Positions 20,257-32,208 of a stretch of DNA of 64,000 nucleotides are shown here, in pieces. The stretch is taken from NCBI GenBank assembly GCA_902728285.1, contig CACVBU010000600.1:2803101-2867100 (forward strand), in the 5' to 3' direction. Position numbers and translations under genes: made by a program. The notes beneath the pieces were generated by a model that searched no databases, had not been told where the DNA came from, and saw only the letters and a list, made by a program, of their open reading frames with translations. Every line of letters begins with the position of its first letter. Positions within the stretch are counted from its first letter, which is position 1. The DNA is from Clytia hemisphaerica. Its lineage: Eukaryota; Cnidaria; Hydrozoa; Leptothecata; Clytiidae.

Positions 20257-23200
20257 CGTTTCAACTCATCATTGATAGTCATGTTTTGATCGATTTGGCG
20301 CTTCGTGAAGGTTTTCTGAGGAAAGATGAATCATTATCGATGAAAAAAGTATTGCTCCGCTATGTAAATACGCTGGTATTAGACTTCCCTTAGAGAGATG
20401 CCAATCATTATTTGTATACAAAAACTAACAATATACGAGATTATTAAATTAATTCTTTATGCACGCTTACCAAACAAAAAAGTCGGTTATTGAAAATAGG
20501 GGTAATGTCGACTTTACAAAATTCTGTGTATTGCATACAATACCGAGTTTATGTATCGGTGGATATCGAGGGGGACGGTAAGTGAAATGATACAAAACAA
20601 AGTCGATAGTTGATGTACGGCTCTATATTGCATTTGCTCACCTAAACAGACGACGGTATTTTGGTGTTTTTACCGTCGTCAAGCAAAGCGGACGTTGATT
20701 TTGGAGACATGTCAACTTTGCTTTATACGGTCTCCCTCGATTTATCTCTAATACATAAACTCGCTAATGCCTTCAACGCGTACGGAAGAAAAATAATAGA
20801 GCACTGTCGAATAAAATCACCGAAAAGGGATTTACCTGTGCATTCGAGACGAAAGGTCGAAATTCGGAAGCTCTTTTCCCATCCAAACGTTCGAGATATT
20901 TCTTGTTTCGTTCATCGTGTTGTGATTTCATCCACTGGCGAATTTTCATGCGATCTCTTTCTTTCCGTTCCATTTGTTTTCTGAGACATAAAAATAAGGA
21001 GATTTTATTGTTTAGCAAGCACTTTTCATACAGAAAGCAAATGACCGCTATTTCACAAAGATTTTAGATTCAACGGAGAAACATTGCATCAGCAAAGTGT
21101 CAGAATGATGTAGGTGCACTTAAGCAAAAGGATAAAGACACACAAATGGGTTTGACTGTACTTTCACAAAAAATTTGAAATTTGAAAAATTTCAATGAAA
21201 GTCTTGAAATACTTACTCCAAAGTAGGGTTTTTGTTCATTTTTTGAAGAAGTTAAAAGTTTTGTTTTTAAATAAGAGTGATATCGTTTGCTTACTCATCG
21301 ATTTAAATTTACAAGCTTTTTCAAATTGAATTGAATGTGGAGCAAGATTGGTCAGATTGGTCAATTTTTTGTTTATTCAGCACAAAATAACAATCAGCAT
21401 AATGTAACAATAGGCAGACACTGTCCTGATATGAAATATGTGTCTGATATGAAACGGGCACACTTACGTAAAAATAAAACCTTTTAATATTTTCAGAAAT
21501 ACAGTTACTGTATGAATCTGGTTTAACTACGAGGCATGAGTAGCCAATCTGAGGTAATTCAAAATTTATGACGGCAAATATTTATACTCTTGACAAAAAA
21601 CAGAAAGATGACATTGCCCTTTGAAAATATTCACTTGTTTTTCAATAAATCTTCTTAAAATTCTTCACTATTTTCTCTAATATTTGGCCCCTCATTTAGG
21701 TTCTCAAGCCAATAAACAGTTGTGAGATTCTTCGGCCTGCCTCAAAGTTTCAGCAACGTTTAGGCTCTAAACTCGTCCCAAGGCCCAAAATATGAAAAGT
21801 TTATGAACTGGAAAAAATATCCCCAAGGGATTTCCTCAAGGATCAAATGAGTTGAATTTTGAAGATTTTGAAGTCTCCAGCCTTCTCCAAAGTTTTTAGG
21901 GGACGGATAGAAGGACAAATAATTTTCAGAACTTACTCTTCGTCATCTTTCATTCGTGAAATTTGTAATCGTTCTCTGATCTCTTCTTTCTTCGCTTCCA
22001 CTAGAAAGATATAATGGCGGAGTAAAAAGTTCACTCAGTTGTAAAAAAGTTTCTCTGAAACCTGGAAAAGTCTATTCATTAAAACTCTAGAATGAATACC
22101 ATCCTAAGTTAGAAGTATTTCAAATCTTGACTGAGACCAGCGATCACCGAACGATAGTTGGATTTCACTTTTTTCTCATTTTCTTACGTCTGATTTCTCT
22201 CTCCACATAATATTTAATTTTTGAATTTTCAGATATATTTTGCAAATATTTGACGTCCAATGAAGACGTCAGATAAAACACAGCAAAATATAAAGTTTTA
22301 AAAAATCCTCAAAATATCTTTAGTTGAATTAATGTTTGCAAATTCTTCTCTCGACAGAAAAACAATCTTCATTTATTTAAAGAGATGCAAAATACAACAT
22401 TCCAAAAACAAACCTTTCTTTCGTTTTTCCGCTTCATCTTCTTTTTCATTGAAATCATTTTCCAGTGAAAATTCTTCTTCCGCCCTACGATATTCCTCAC
22501 CGGGCGTAGAGCACGTATTCAACATCGGGCGTTCAAGGGTGTAATGCGATATGACTCTCTCTTCCTCAGGTAACGCCGAAAGCGATGAAAAATTTTGAGC
22601 CTGTCTACTAAAAGGACCGTGAAGGAGAGAAGAGGGCGTTCTTTTGCTGTACGGTGAAGAGCCCGTAACTCGGCTACCATCTTGTTTTAACAAATCTCGA
22701 GCGAAATTTATGACGTCATCGGTATCATTATCTTCTTCTTCCTTTTCTTCTTGGTCGGGAATGGTTTCTTCAGTGAAATGTTTCAACTCTAATATAATTA
22801 CAAAATAAATATTTGGTATTACAAAGTAGAATCTACTGGAATGTCTCCTTAATTCCAACAAGTTTTCTGATCCATTTAAGTAAAAAATGCTGGAAGTCTT
22901 TGGACCTCAAATTTTCCATTATTTTAGTTCCTTGTTCGGGTTTGAGTTAATAACACTTAACTCTATAATAAGTAGATTGACAGGTAACTTGGTGAAATGA
23001 TATTCGACCTTGGTTGCTAAGCAGGTGATGAATCCCCACAAGTGAAAAAATAAAAAAAGTCATCGCTTAGGTCAACGGTCAAAACCCATGACAAGGTGTG
23101 AATACAACCTGGAAAAAATGTTGCCCCTTTTGTACTGGGATAACTTTTAAAGCACTCAATACTTATAGATGAAGATCTAGTGACCCGTCCCTTGATCAGT

Positions 23201-26200
23201 AGCCCCCTGATATAAAGACTAAAATTAGATGCGAGTAGCCGTTTGAAACACCCCCCCCCTATCAAACCTGGGGGGCAAGCAGATGTGGAAAACAAGGCAA
23301 TACCTTCTGCTTCAACAGCATTTAAAATTCCGTCATTATCATCGACGTGAAGGAGTGTATTGTAACTCAATAATTCTTTGACATCTTTTTCAATGTTCTC
23401 CTCCTTGGGGAGTCTTTCTACTCTGTCATCTATTGGTTGAATACCGTCGAAACCTTGTTGTAGAGTCTCCACTGTTTTGAATAGCTGAAGAAGTAAGGAT
23501 GAAACAGAAAATTATTTTAATTCGATTTAGGAATGTCAAAATTATTAGATACCGTATCTTCCAAATTTTCAAAGGTGATTGAGAATAAGTCGCGTGTGTT
23601 GAAAAAAAAAGTGGTTAAATCATTTTAGAGATGCTCCAGAGATTGACGAGTGTTGTCTAGCCTTTACTAGACGACACGGCTTTTTTTCTCGTCCATTCAA
23701 CTTTGCAACCTTTTGCTCCGAATGATGGAGCCCAAATTTTTTATTGTTGACTTTACTTTAAACATTCGAAGCTCCTACAGTAGTGAAAGTAGAACACTCC
23801 AAGAAACGGAATGACAAATCCCAGTTTTGTTGAGGTCCTCGTTAGGTTTAATGCTGAAGTTGAATTTGCGACATAGAGTTTAGATGTCTCAGGATGACTT
23901 AAAAAGGTAAAAAACCGAATAAAGTTTTACATCGCGATAACGGTTTTAAAATTTTTGTTTTTAAATAAGAGTGATTTCGCTTGCTTACTCATCAACTTTA
24001 ATTCACAAGCTTTTCACATTGGATTGACACGGATGTGGAGCAGAATTGGTCAGAAAGAGGAAAAGAAAAATATATTTTGCTTATATCAGCATAATGTAAC
24101 AATAGGCAGACACTGTCCTGATATGAAATATGTGTCTGATATGAAACGGGAACACTTATGTAAAAATAAAACCTTTAAGCAATTTCTCTTGATATGATAA
24201 ACTTTAACCAAGGAACTCGGTTTAACTTACCATGCGAGTAGATTTCAGTTCTCGTTCAATGTTTTCTTGAAGGTCCTCGATAGCTTGTAAACCGTATGAG
24301 AAATCATCCATATTCTGTAGTAAGCCTTCCTTGCCACCTTTGCGTTGCCGAGAAGACGAAAATCTTTTTTCTTGTTCGTCTATTCTTGTAGGTGTTTTTG
24401 AGCGCCTAAAAATTTTGGTAAAAATATAGAAATAACTATAAATAATCTAGTAAATAATCTCAGGAAAATACCGAGAAAGCGCAATTTTGATGAACTATAA
24501 GTTAATTTTGAACACATTCAAAGACTTTAAATTCTTACTGCTCTCTTGATTGCTTTGTTTTTCTTTCACGACCAGTATTAGCCAGTAATAACGATTCCTC
24601 TGCAATATCATCAATCTCACTTTTGCCAGCCAGTGTAGTTGGAGGTCGATATTGTATCTCCTGAATATCATTGATATCAGAGACATGGATGAATGATTTT
24701 TCAGCCGATACTTTATCTCCATTATCCAGTTTGAGATCGTTAATCGTTGACGGTGGGATGTTGACCTGAGAGAAAAAAAAAATGAAGAACGAATTATATA
24801 AGAAAGCAAAGATTTTTTTCTGCGAAAGCTTTAATCATAGAATGTTCTTATTTTATCCACAACTTCAAAAATTCTGCCAGCAATCCTTACTTGTAGCAAA
24901 ATTTAAAATAAAAGACGAACGTGTAACAAAATGAGATCTTCAAAAAACTTTAGGTTTCTTTCACAGTGGAGACAACACTTCTTGAATTATATTCATAAAA
25001 AATCACCTACCCTGTGACTAGTATCCGGAACAACTGGAGATTTACTTGTACCAACACAAACACCAACTCCGCCAACGACCTGTTGTTTCTGTCCTTGTTC
25101 AATTTGTTCACAAGCAACGCCCTGTTCAACGCCCTGTTCAACGCCCTGTTCAACGCCCTCACTTTCCGTTTGTGTGTCTGCGTGACAAATAGTCTGTACA
25201 GTTTTATCTTCCATTGATTCTTGGTATTCTAATTTCTTAATCACTTCTTGTCGAACACGATCACAAAACTCATCAGTCTTTTTCTTCGTCATTTTATCGT
25301 GATCGGTGAAGAAAGTTTGAGTTCGTGGTATCTCTATCATTTCTTTGAGTTCTGTTTGAATTTCTTTGGTCTGTAATAATACATCATTCTTTTTAAGCTT
25401 TTCTGTTTGGGTTTCCTTTGTCTCGAGCCTGGTAGTTCGTTTTAAATTTAACCAACCTTCAGGATCACTATTAACTCCGGTTACAAGGTCTGAATCTCTC
25501 AAAGCGTGATTTTGATTCACAGATTTGATTAAATCTAACCAGCTATCACTGGGTTGCTTTTGTTTCTGTCCGTCTCGGAAATCATTTTTCTTTTTATCAG
25601 GTATATTTGCAGGACCTGAATGACCTAATGTTTTAGTGGTTGATAGATTTCCTGGACCAGGGAAAGGATCAACTTTAGCTTGGGTCTGTGTTTTGTTCTC
25701 AAGCAGAGCCCGTTGTTTTGTTTTAGCGGTTGGAAATGAAGTTAATCCGTAATTAAACAAAGTGTCGTCAAGTTGTCGAACGTTTTCCTTATTTTCAGTA
25801 TTTCTCTTTTTAAAAGACTGGTCTTTAGTATAAGCTCTATTTGAGCTTTCATCATCTGATGTTATTGGAATATTATCGATGATATCGAATAAACGAAACC
25901 GTTTGTTCCTCGATTTCTTATTACGTTTAGCTTTTAATAGTTCGTTAATGATATCAAATAGTTGATCCTCGCGATTTTTCCTAGGCGAAATCTCACTATC
26001 ATCATTATCAGAAAAAGGCTCAGGTGTTTTCGATCTTTTCTTTGGTTTATAGTTGGACGGCCTCCTTGGTGATGGCTGAGGTGGAGATGTCAGGAATCGA
26101 GGTACTTCAGGTCTAGAAAAAAGGGGGCAGTATTAAAGTTGGCATGAAAAGGCTAAACTTAACTTAGACCTCATCTCGTATTACAATTTAAATACGAGCG

Positions 26201-27639
26201 TGATTTCCTAAATGGGCCCTCCCAGCAGTTTGCGTGAAAATTGAAAAACATTGCGAAAATGCATGAATTGGAAAACTTTGCGTAAACAAAAACTGTGTGA
26301 ATTGCGAAAAAACATTGCGTGAATGCGTGAATTTGGGAATAAAATTTAGCGTGATTGCGTGAATTGAAATCTAATTATTTGAATAATACAGGTTAAGAGA
26401 AATCTGGTTTTATGGATTAAGACTTTAACAGACAGATGAGCAATCTTTCAAAAAATGAAATGAAATCTTGGGTTCTCTTTTGTAGAAAAGCATTCCGAAA
26501 GAGTAAAAGAACACCGATTTCTTGATGGATTAATTTATTTTACAAGGATGTAATAGCCATTACTTTTGGAGGCAATTGGTAAGTCTTTTGTACAGGTCTA
26601 CATGAAAAGACAAGTCAGGCTCTAAAAAATGAAGAATGCCAGTTTTACAATAAATGAAACCCATTCCCAAATAGCAAAGGGGGTCTTAAATATTCTTATT
26701 GGTATTTTTAGGTCAAAAATATTTTTTGGATCTTTTTAAAATTATAATCCAAGATAGTCCACCCTTTGTAATGATTAGAATTTAATGAATAGAATATCTT
26801 TAATGATTAGAATTTAATGATTAGAATACCTTGGTGTAGTTTGTTGTTGTTTGTCATCTACCAATGTCTTTGTCTTCTCCTTTGTCATATCCACAATTTT
26901 CACATCTTTATGGTGTTTCCTCAGATTCCTTTTCTTTGATGGTTTCTCATGCTTAAGAGATTCTAAAAGTTGTGTTGGTGGCAGCGCATGTTGTTTATCC
27001 GTGGTAAAAATGTTTGGTACCCTTATGAGTTGTGGGGTCTTAATTTGCTTGGGTACATTAGAGTCTTTGGATTTACTTGTGAACTGTTTTGGTGTTTGTT
27101 TCAGAACAGATCTTAAATCAATTAACCTTGGCTGTTGGATTACTGTGGATGGGGGTACTGGTTGATTCCGTGTTAAAGTTATGACTGGTTTTGATGAAGT
27201 GTTTTCCTTTTGAATTGGCACACGAAAAAGTTTGATAGGGGATGGACCTGAAATAAAAAAAAATTAAGAATCAATTTGATCACTTTTCTAGAAAGAATAA
27301 TGATAGCAAAAACATGTATTTTTTAAGCTTTAAACTTTAAGTGATTCTAATTTCGAATTTTGCTCTAGGAAATGTTTTATGCTTTCTTTATAATTTCTAC
27401 CAACAAAATAGTTGGAAATAATCGTGTTTGAAGGGCAAATTCTTTTGATATACTTGACAAAAATATTCAAGATTTTCAGGTCAAAGATCTTAAAACTAAT
27501 CAAACTTACTTTCATTCGGAATTTGTGTTCTATTAACTTCAATCAGTGGATATCGCCTTGGTGTTGTCTCATCTTGTTGATTGACAAGGGTTGAAGATGG
27601 GATTCGCAATAACTTTGGTGGTTGACATGTTTGATCCAT
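20257..27639 (-). CDS. Low-complexity/coiled-coil protein, possibly CPLANE1-related (10 coding exons, 3' end not found)
   Basis: Ten exons join without a phase break: 27639-27510, 27247-26830, 26112-25011, 24765-24539, 24405-24231, 23484-23304, 22788-22414, 22000-21937, 20980-20836, 20315-20257, about 960 aa. An in-frame TAA two codons before the ATG supports the start. The N-terminus repeats a proline-flanked motif (PKLLRIP, PIKLFRVP, PQLIRVP). The middle is basic, with TQTE/TQTD-like tags (TKETQTE, ADTQTES) and a VEQG tandem repeat. Next comes DDFSYGLQAIEDLQENIE, an acidic segment, then a charged helix with IRQWMKSQHDERNKKYLERL and RPF. The helix pattern reminds me of the C-terminal part of the ciliary protein CPLANE1; that is memory-based and tentative. 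The gene continues beyond 20257 in phase 2, but I could not place the next exon. Confidence 0.75.
21265..21488 (+). repeat. Intronic direct repeat, copy 1
   Basis: Shares with 23948-24178 the strings CAGCATAATGTAACAATAGG, CAGACACTGTCCTGATATGA and AAATATGTGTCTGATATGAA, in the same order and orientation. Lies in the intron between exons 8 and 9 of the 20-27.6-kb gene. Confidence 0.85.
23948..24178 (+). repeat. Intronic direct repeat, copy 2
   Basis: Second copy of the 21265 repeat, in the intron between exons 5 and 6 of the same gene and less than 60 bp downstream, in plus coordinates, from exon 5's end at 24231. No inverted ends or target duplication were seen, so it is a dispersed repeat of unknown class. 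Confidence 0.85.
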
Positions 27640-27818
27640 ATTTTACAATTCTGTAAAGTGAACAACAAATCAAAGAAGACATTGTGATTGCATTGGTAAA
27701 ATAGAAAAACAGCAGAGTACAGTCTTAGCACTGGAAAAATAAAGCTTGCTTTGGCGGTGACTATTAGCAAAAGATTCAGTTATGAATGGCTTTTTCATTA
27801 GGTATATAAGTTTAATTA

Positions 27819-28059
27819 CCTCAAGGGAACTAATTTTAGCAGGAACTAATTTTTGCTATCGAAAAAAAATTGCAGGAACTAATTTATGCGGCTTTGCTCT
27901 ATTTTGGACATATTTCTTTCATTTTCCTAAGAATTTTTCTTTTTTTTTATGAAAAATGGCCAAATTTGTAGATAACAGGTTCTGATTTACATAGTTTTGC
28001 CTAAAAACAGCAAAAAAAGCAAAATTGATTCCACCCAAAATAAGTTCCCCTTTGTAAGG
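27819..28059. mobile_element. TA-flanked MITE, CCTyAAr family
   Basis: Begins CCTCAAGGGAACTAATTTT and ends with an imperfect complement (AAAATAAGTTCCCCTTTG, TAAGG), flanked by TA on both sides. Inside are reiterations of GGAACTAATTTnnGC. It belongs with the elements at 35221, 40246, 58493 and 63747 by terminal plan and internal motif style. Confidence 0.6.
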
Positions 28060-28606
28060 TAAGACAATCCTTATTAATGTCATCAGATTAAATGCTTATC
28101 ACAATTTACATGCAAGCAGGATATTCAATAGGGTACTCCTTTCTTGAAATTTTATTTGGAGTTGAGCTAATCACCTTGGAAACCTTTTTAAAGACCCAGC
28201 TCATAATTTTTAGTAGAATTTATGAAAATCAAAATGAATCTTTTGATCAAAATTATAAGCAATTTTACACAACACATGTAACGCGTGCAAACTTTCTCGT
28301 AACTTTCTCATTGTGTCTCATCATTAAAATTTTACAACTTTATTATGCTTCAAGTCACGTGATAAGAATAATTCGCGCGCTTAGCCTTATTCCTTCCTTA
28401 TTTATCAAAAACACATGCTCTAGGCGCTAAGAGACAGCACGCCATGATGGCCAATATAGTCAGGGAGCAGAATTCAATATCTCGAGTTAAAAGCGTTTTT
28501 GCTTAACCCTAAAAAAGAATGGGGTAGTTATATACCGTTGGAACGGAAATTTTATGCTGATTATGGAAACCCAGGTCGTAAAAAGTCTATCCTGGATGAT
28601 TTTGAA
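28060..28606. other. Intergenic; no gene seen
   Basis: A 112-codon frame at 28092-28430 shows no recognisable motif and AT-driven composition. 28526-28550 carries TATATACCGTTGGAACGG, a variant of the motif found in several repeat families here. Confidence 0.25.
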
Positions 28607-29543
28607 AACGAGGCTGGAGTTTGCGCTCCTTCGTGGTGTTTTTTCGATTTTACCTGTTTTAGAAAAATGCTGACTGTCAGCAAAGTAAAGGTTTTTAGAA
28701 TTTCATTTTTTTGGAAAATTGCTACCAATAGAATTGCCTTTTAGCAAAAAATTCAAAATTAAAAAAAAAAAAAAAATTTGTACTCCTTCTTGGAGGTTTT
28801 TTGCAAAAATCACCGTTTTTACAAAAATATACTGCTAAAACAAGTCTGCTGGCAACTGAAATCCGGTTCAAATGACCCCTTTAATGGTTTTGACGGAAGA
28901 ATTATATCTTACCATGACAAAAAACTGAAAATAGCTTTCAAAAAACAATTATTTGGCTTTTTGCTCTCCTTCTTTGGTGTTTTTTGACAAAAATCGATTT
29001 TAGCCATTTTTAACCAAAATTCGACTTTTACAAACTATTCCCTTAATTTTGGAAACTGAATGCCTTCGTATCTCTAAAAGTTATTCTCCATTATGTAAAA
29101 TGATGAAAAAAATCACAAATTGATATCCTCCGTTGATGCTTTTTTGACCAAAAAGTGATGTTTTTGAACGAATTTCTGCCTGTCCAGGGGAATTTCAGGC
29201 TTAATTTAGGGAACCCAAAATTTGCGTACACGTGAAATTTTTTGATTGAAATGTGTTCATTAGGTCCTTAGGAGTGAAAAGCCATCGAGTGACACTTTAC
29301 ACACCTTGGGCATTTTCCATAATGGTGGAAATTTCAAAATGGCGGAATTTTTTTGAAATTTTGATGTCTCTGAACATAGACATATTATATACCGTTGGAA
29401 AGGGTTTTTTCATGCTGAACAACTTTTTTGCTTACAAAAAAGTCATAAAATGTACTCAATGTGAGTAAAAGGGGACAGAAGGTGTTACAATGATTCCATC
29501 ATCACTACCAAAAATTTGACATTTGCTTCAAATTATTGAAAAG
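28607..29543 (+). repeat. Left arm of a ~0.95-kb long inverted repeat
   Basis: Matches the reverse complement of 33568-34533 over its length, from AACGAGGCTGGAG at the outer end to AATTATTGAAAAG at the inner end. Shared landmarks are CTGACTGTCAGCAAAGTAAA, CTGCTAAAACAAGTCTGCTG and TATATACCGTTGGAAAGG. A 69-codon frame (28778-28987) has a near-identical counterpart in the other arm. Confidence 0.9.
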
Positions 29544-29750
29544 GATTTTTCATTACTCACGAAAAAATCTGAAAATCTAATAAGTAATGTGTAATGTACG
29601 AGTAAAAAGTGATAGAAGGTATCAAAATAACGTCATCACTGTCCAAAGAATTGACATTTGCTCCATTATATTGATGAATGTCTATATACCATTGGAAAGT
29701 ATTTTCATGCTGATGTTGGTGCACCATAAAGAAGCACTGATTCGACTGTA
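29544..29750. repeat. Partial third copy of the inner part of the inverted-repeat unit
   Basis: Repeats the order GAGTAAAAAGTGATAGAAGG, CGTCATCACTGTCCA, TTGACATTTGCTCCA, TATACCATTGGAAAG, TTTTCATGCTGA seen in 29385-29543, with more divergence. Confidence 0.55.
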
Positions 29751-30028
29751 GCACGTAAAAGGTTGTGTTTAATCTTGCCATGAAGGTTTGATTCAGTAGT
29801 AATTACTTAATCATTTTGAGATTCTCACATTAACATTCCAGTGGAGGCTTTGTGACTGCCAAGGCAGTTGAATTCTTCTACATTTTACATTACAAGAATA
29901 TATCCATGTATTCGATCTTTTTTGAGCTAACATGTAGAACTATGACAGGAGAAACTTTGATAGTGTGGAAGAGTTTTTCTGCATCTTCGGAATTGCCCAG
30001 ATTGTATCTGTAAAGTAGTACCTGCTTC

Positions 30029-31769
30029 GGGTTGGTGTAATTTAAGATGCACGATCTAACGATTTACGATTCACGATGCGCGATCCATGCATAAAGTATG
30101 CTGATTATTCCTAATAATTATCATAAAACCTAAATTATATAACATAATTCTAAAACAATGGCATAATCTTTTCTCGCTTTTGTTTACCACTGTAAATTCA
30201 TGCAACATAAAATAAATAAGCAAGCAATGGAACTACGAATAATTGAGAAGTACTTTCAGCGCTTGAGTTAAAATAGGTAATTGCGTGAGAATAGGTGTTG
30301 AAGTGAAAATGGGTTTCAATAGAGAGAGGGAAAAAGTAGTAAACAATAGCTTAACAGATGTGCTATTTACTGTCTCTCCTACGTTGTGACTTTTCTAACA
30401 CGGGGGTAGAGTTTTCTTGCTAAAGATTTCACAAATGAGTAAATCTATTGTTTAGGTGAATTTTATTATAAGAACGTTTTTAATCTAAAGACACCTTTAA
30501 TTCTTATAAGGCGTGAAAAGCTACACTGTATTAAAAATATCTTTATAAAGATTCTTAAACGCAAGTTTATTAAAGAACTTTAATATCTTGGCTCCAGCTA
30601 AATGTTGTGGAAATTACGGCATAGGTCTTATCTTTAAACGAGCCTAAGTTCCATGTTAAATGTTGTCGAAATTACGACAAAGTGAAAATAGGTTTTATCT
30701 TTAAACGAGCCTAAGTTCCAGCTGAATGTTGTCGAAATTACGAAAAAGTGAAAAAAGGTTTTATCTTTAAACGAGCCTCTAAGTTCCCTGCTAAATGTCG
30801 AAATTACGAAAAAGTGAAAAAAGGTTTTATCTTTAAACGAGCCTCTAAGTTCCCTGCTAAATGTTGTCGAAATTACGGCAAAGTGAAAATAGGTTTTATC
30901 TTTAAACGAGCCTAAGTTCCAGCTGAATGTTGTCGAAATTACGAAAAAGTGAAAAAAGGTTTTATCTTTAAACGAGCCTCTAAGTTCCCTGTTAAATGTT
31001 GTCGAAATTACGGCAAAGTGAAAATAGATAAAGCGCGTGTGTGTAATAAAAGTATAATAGAAAATGTCCAATTTCCTCTCGTATATTTTTTCTTCGTTGT
31101 TCCATGAGAGAAAATATTTTCATCCATTGTTGCATTACTTGATGCATAATGACAAAAAATCCTTTTAATAATTGTTCAAATAAAAAATTAACCATTATTT
31201 TATGCATAATGACGAAGAATACCCTTTTATTAATAATAATTACGACTGTAAAATTATGAAAAAAACTAACTTGCATAATAATGTTGATAATGGAAGCTAC
31301 CCTGTGAACATCTTACAATAGACAGAGAGTGAAAATAAACAATGTACAAGAAATATTTTTGCTCTCCTCAATTTTAACAATCATAATCGAATATAGGAAT
31401 TTCTTTCTTAAATCAAGTAAAAGATTATATTGGCTAACAACATGTTTTGCGGACCATAATGTACGAAGCAAAAAACGGGTGCTCTATTACGAGAAAGAAT
31501 TTTCTTTCGGTAAACAATTCCCCAATATTGATTCAAGCTATGAAAAAGAGAGAGTACAGAAGGTGAATGTTGAAAAGAGAATAATTTGTATAATCTTACA
31601 TAAATGATGTTTTTAAAAATAATTGAGTTTCAGCGAATGAAAGTTTGTAAATTGCCTAAATATTTTATCATGATTAGCATAATTATGCATGAATTAACAT
31701 ATTTTATGCACGGATCGCGAATCGTGCATCGTAAATCGTTAGATCGTGCATCTTAAATTACACCAACCC
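30029..31769. mobile_element. Mutator-like non-autonomous element (1741 bp) with 9-bp target duplication
   Basis: Terminal inverted repeats start GGGTTGGTGTAATTTAAGAT and continue through CACGATCTAACGATTTACGA for roughly 60-100 bp with decay. Both ends are flanked by ACCTGCTTC (30020-30028 and 31770-31778), an exact 9-bp direct duplication typical of Mutator-like transposases. The interior has no transposase; it holds a minisatellite (30590-31027) and AT-rich filler with paired ATGCATAATGACRAARAAT blocks (about 31142 and 31202). Confidence 0.85.
30590..31027 (-). repeat. 65-69-bp minisatellite inside the Mutator-like element
   Basis: About 6.5 units, each with TTTATCTTTAAACGAGCCT, AAGTTCC, AATGTTGTCGAAATTACG and AAAGTGAAAA. 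Two unit subtypes (with or without an extra CT after GAGCCT; GAAAAA versus GGCAAAGTGAAAATAG) alternate, suggesting higher-order expansion. Confidence 0.92.
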
Positions 31770-31798
31770 ACCTGCTTCTTGATATTTGGGGAATAACA

Positions 31799-32208
31799 CA
31801 GTGGCATATCCACGGGGGGATGGGCTATTCTCCCAAAAAAAATAAAAATTGACCAAAAAGGTCAAAGTTTTCCCAATAGAATGTGAAGGGGTCTGTAGTT
31901 TTTGTAACCTTTTTCTGGCTACATCTGACCTTTTTAAGGCATCCTTTAAGCTGCTTGACATTTCTTAGAAAATTTTTTTTGCGTTTTTTACACTTTTTAT
32001 GACCCTATTCTCACTAACTTTGAGATTTCCAATGCCATTTTTTAAGCTATTTGAACTTGCTTACAGCAAAAATTTATGCCTGCGGCGCATAAGTTACGAG
32101 AAAAGTTTTCTCCGAAAATTTCCTCTAAAAAAGGTGAAAATTTTTCCAATCTCGCCCCCCGAAACGAAAACTCGTGGCTACGCCTCTATTACACCGTATG
32201 TTTGTGGC
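31799..32208. mobile_element. hAT-like MITE remnant
   Basis: The left end has CAGTGGCATATCCACGGGGG and the right end GCCCCCCGAAACGAAAACTC followed by GTGGCTACGCCTCTA, whose complement is AGAGGCGTAGCCAC. These match as imperfect terminal inverted repeats of the CAGTGGCGTA type often seen on hAT elements. The flanks ATAACAC and ATTACAC could be a decayed 8-bp duplication. Confidence 0.45.

Noticed and set aside
22373-23472. Long minus-strand frames taken as single-exon genes
   Set aside because: Splice sites show that only parts (22788-22414 and 23484-23304) are exons; the rest of each frame is intron read-through.
28092-28430. 112-codon plus frame as a gene
   Set aside because: AT-driven amino-acid content and no motif; the region is repeat-rich.
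30590-31027. Tandem 65-69-bp repeat considered as a CRISPR array or coding repeat
   Set aside because: Variation is distributed along the unit with no repeat/spacer split, it is inside a eukaryotic transposon, and the 145-codon frame is a consequence of unit length.
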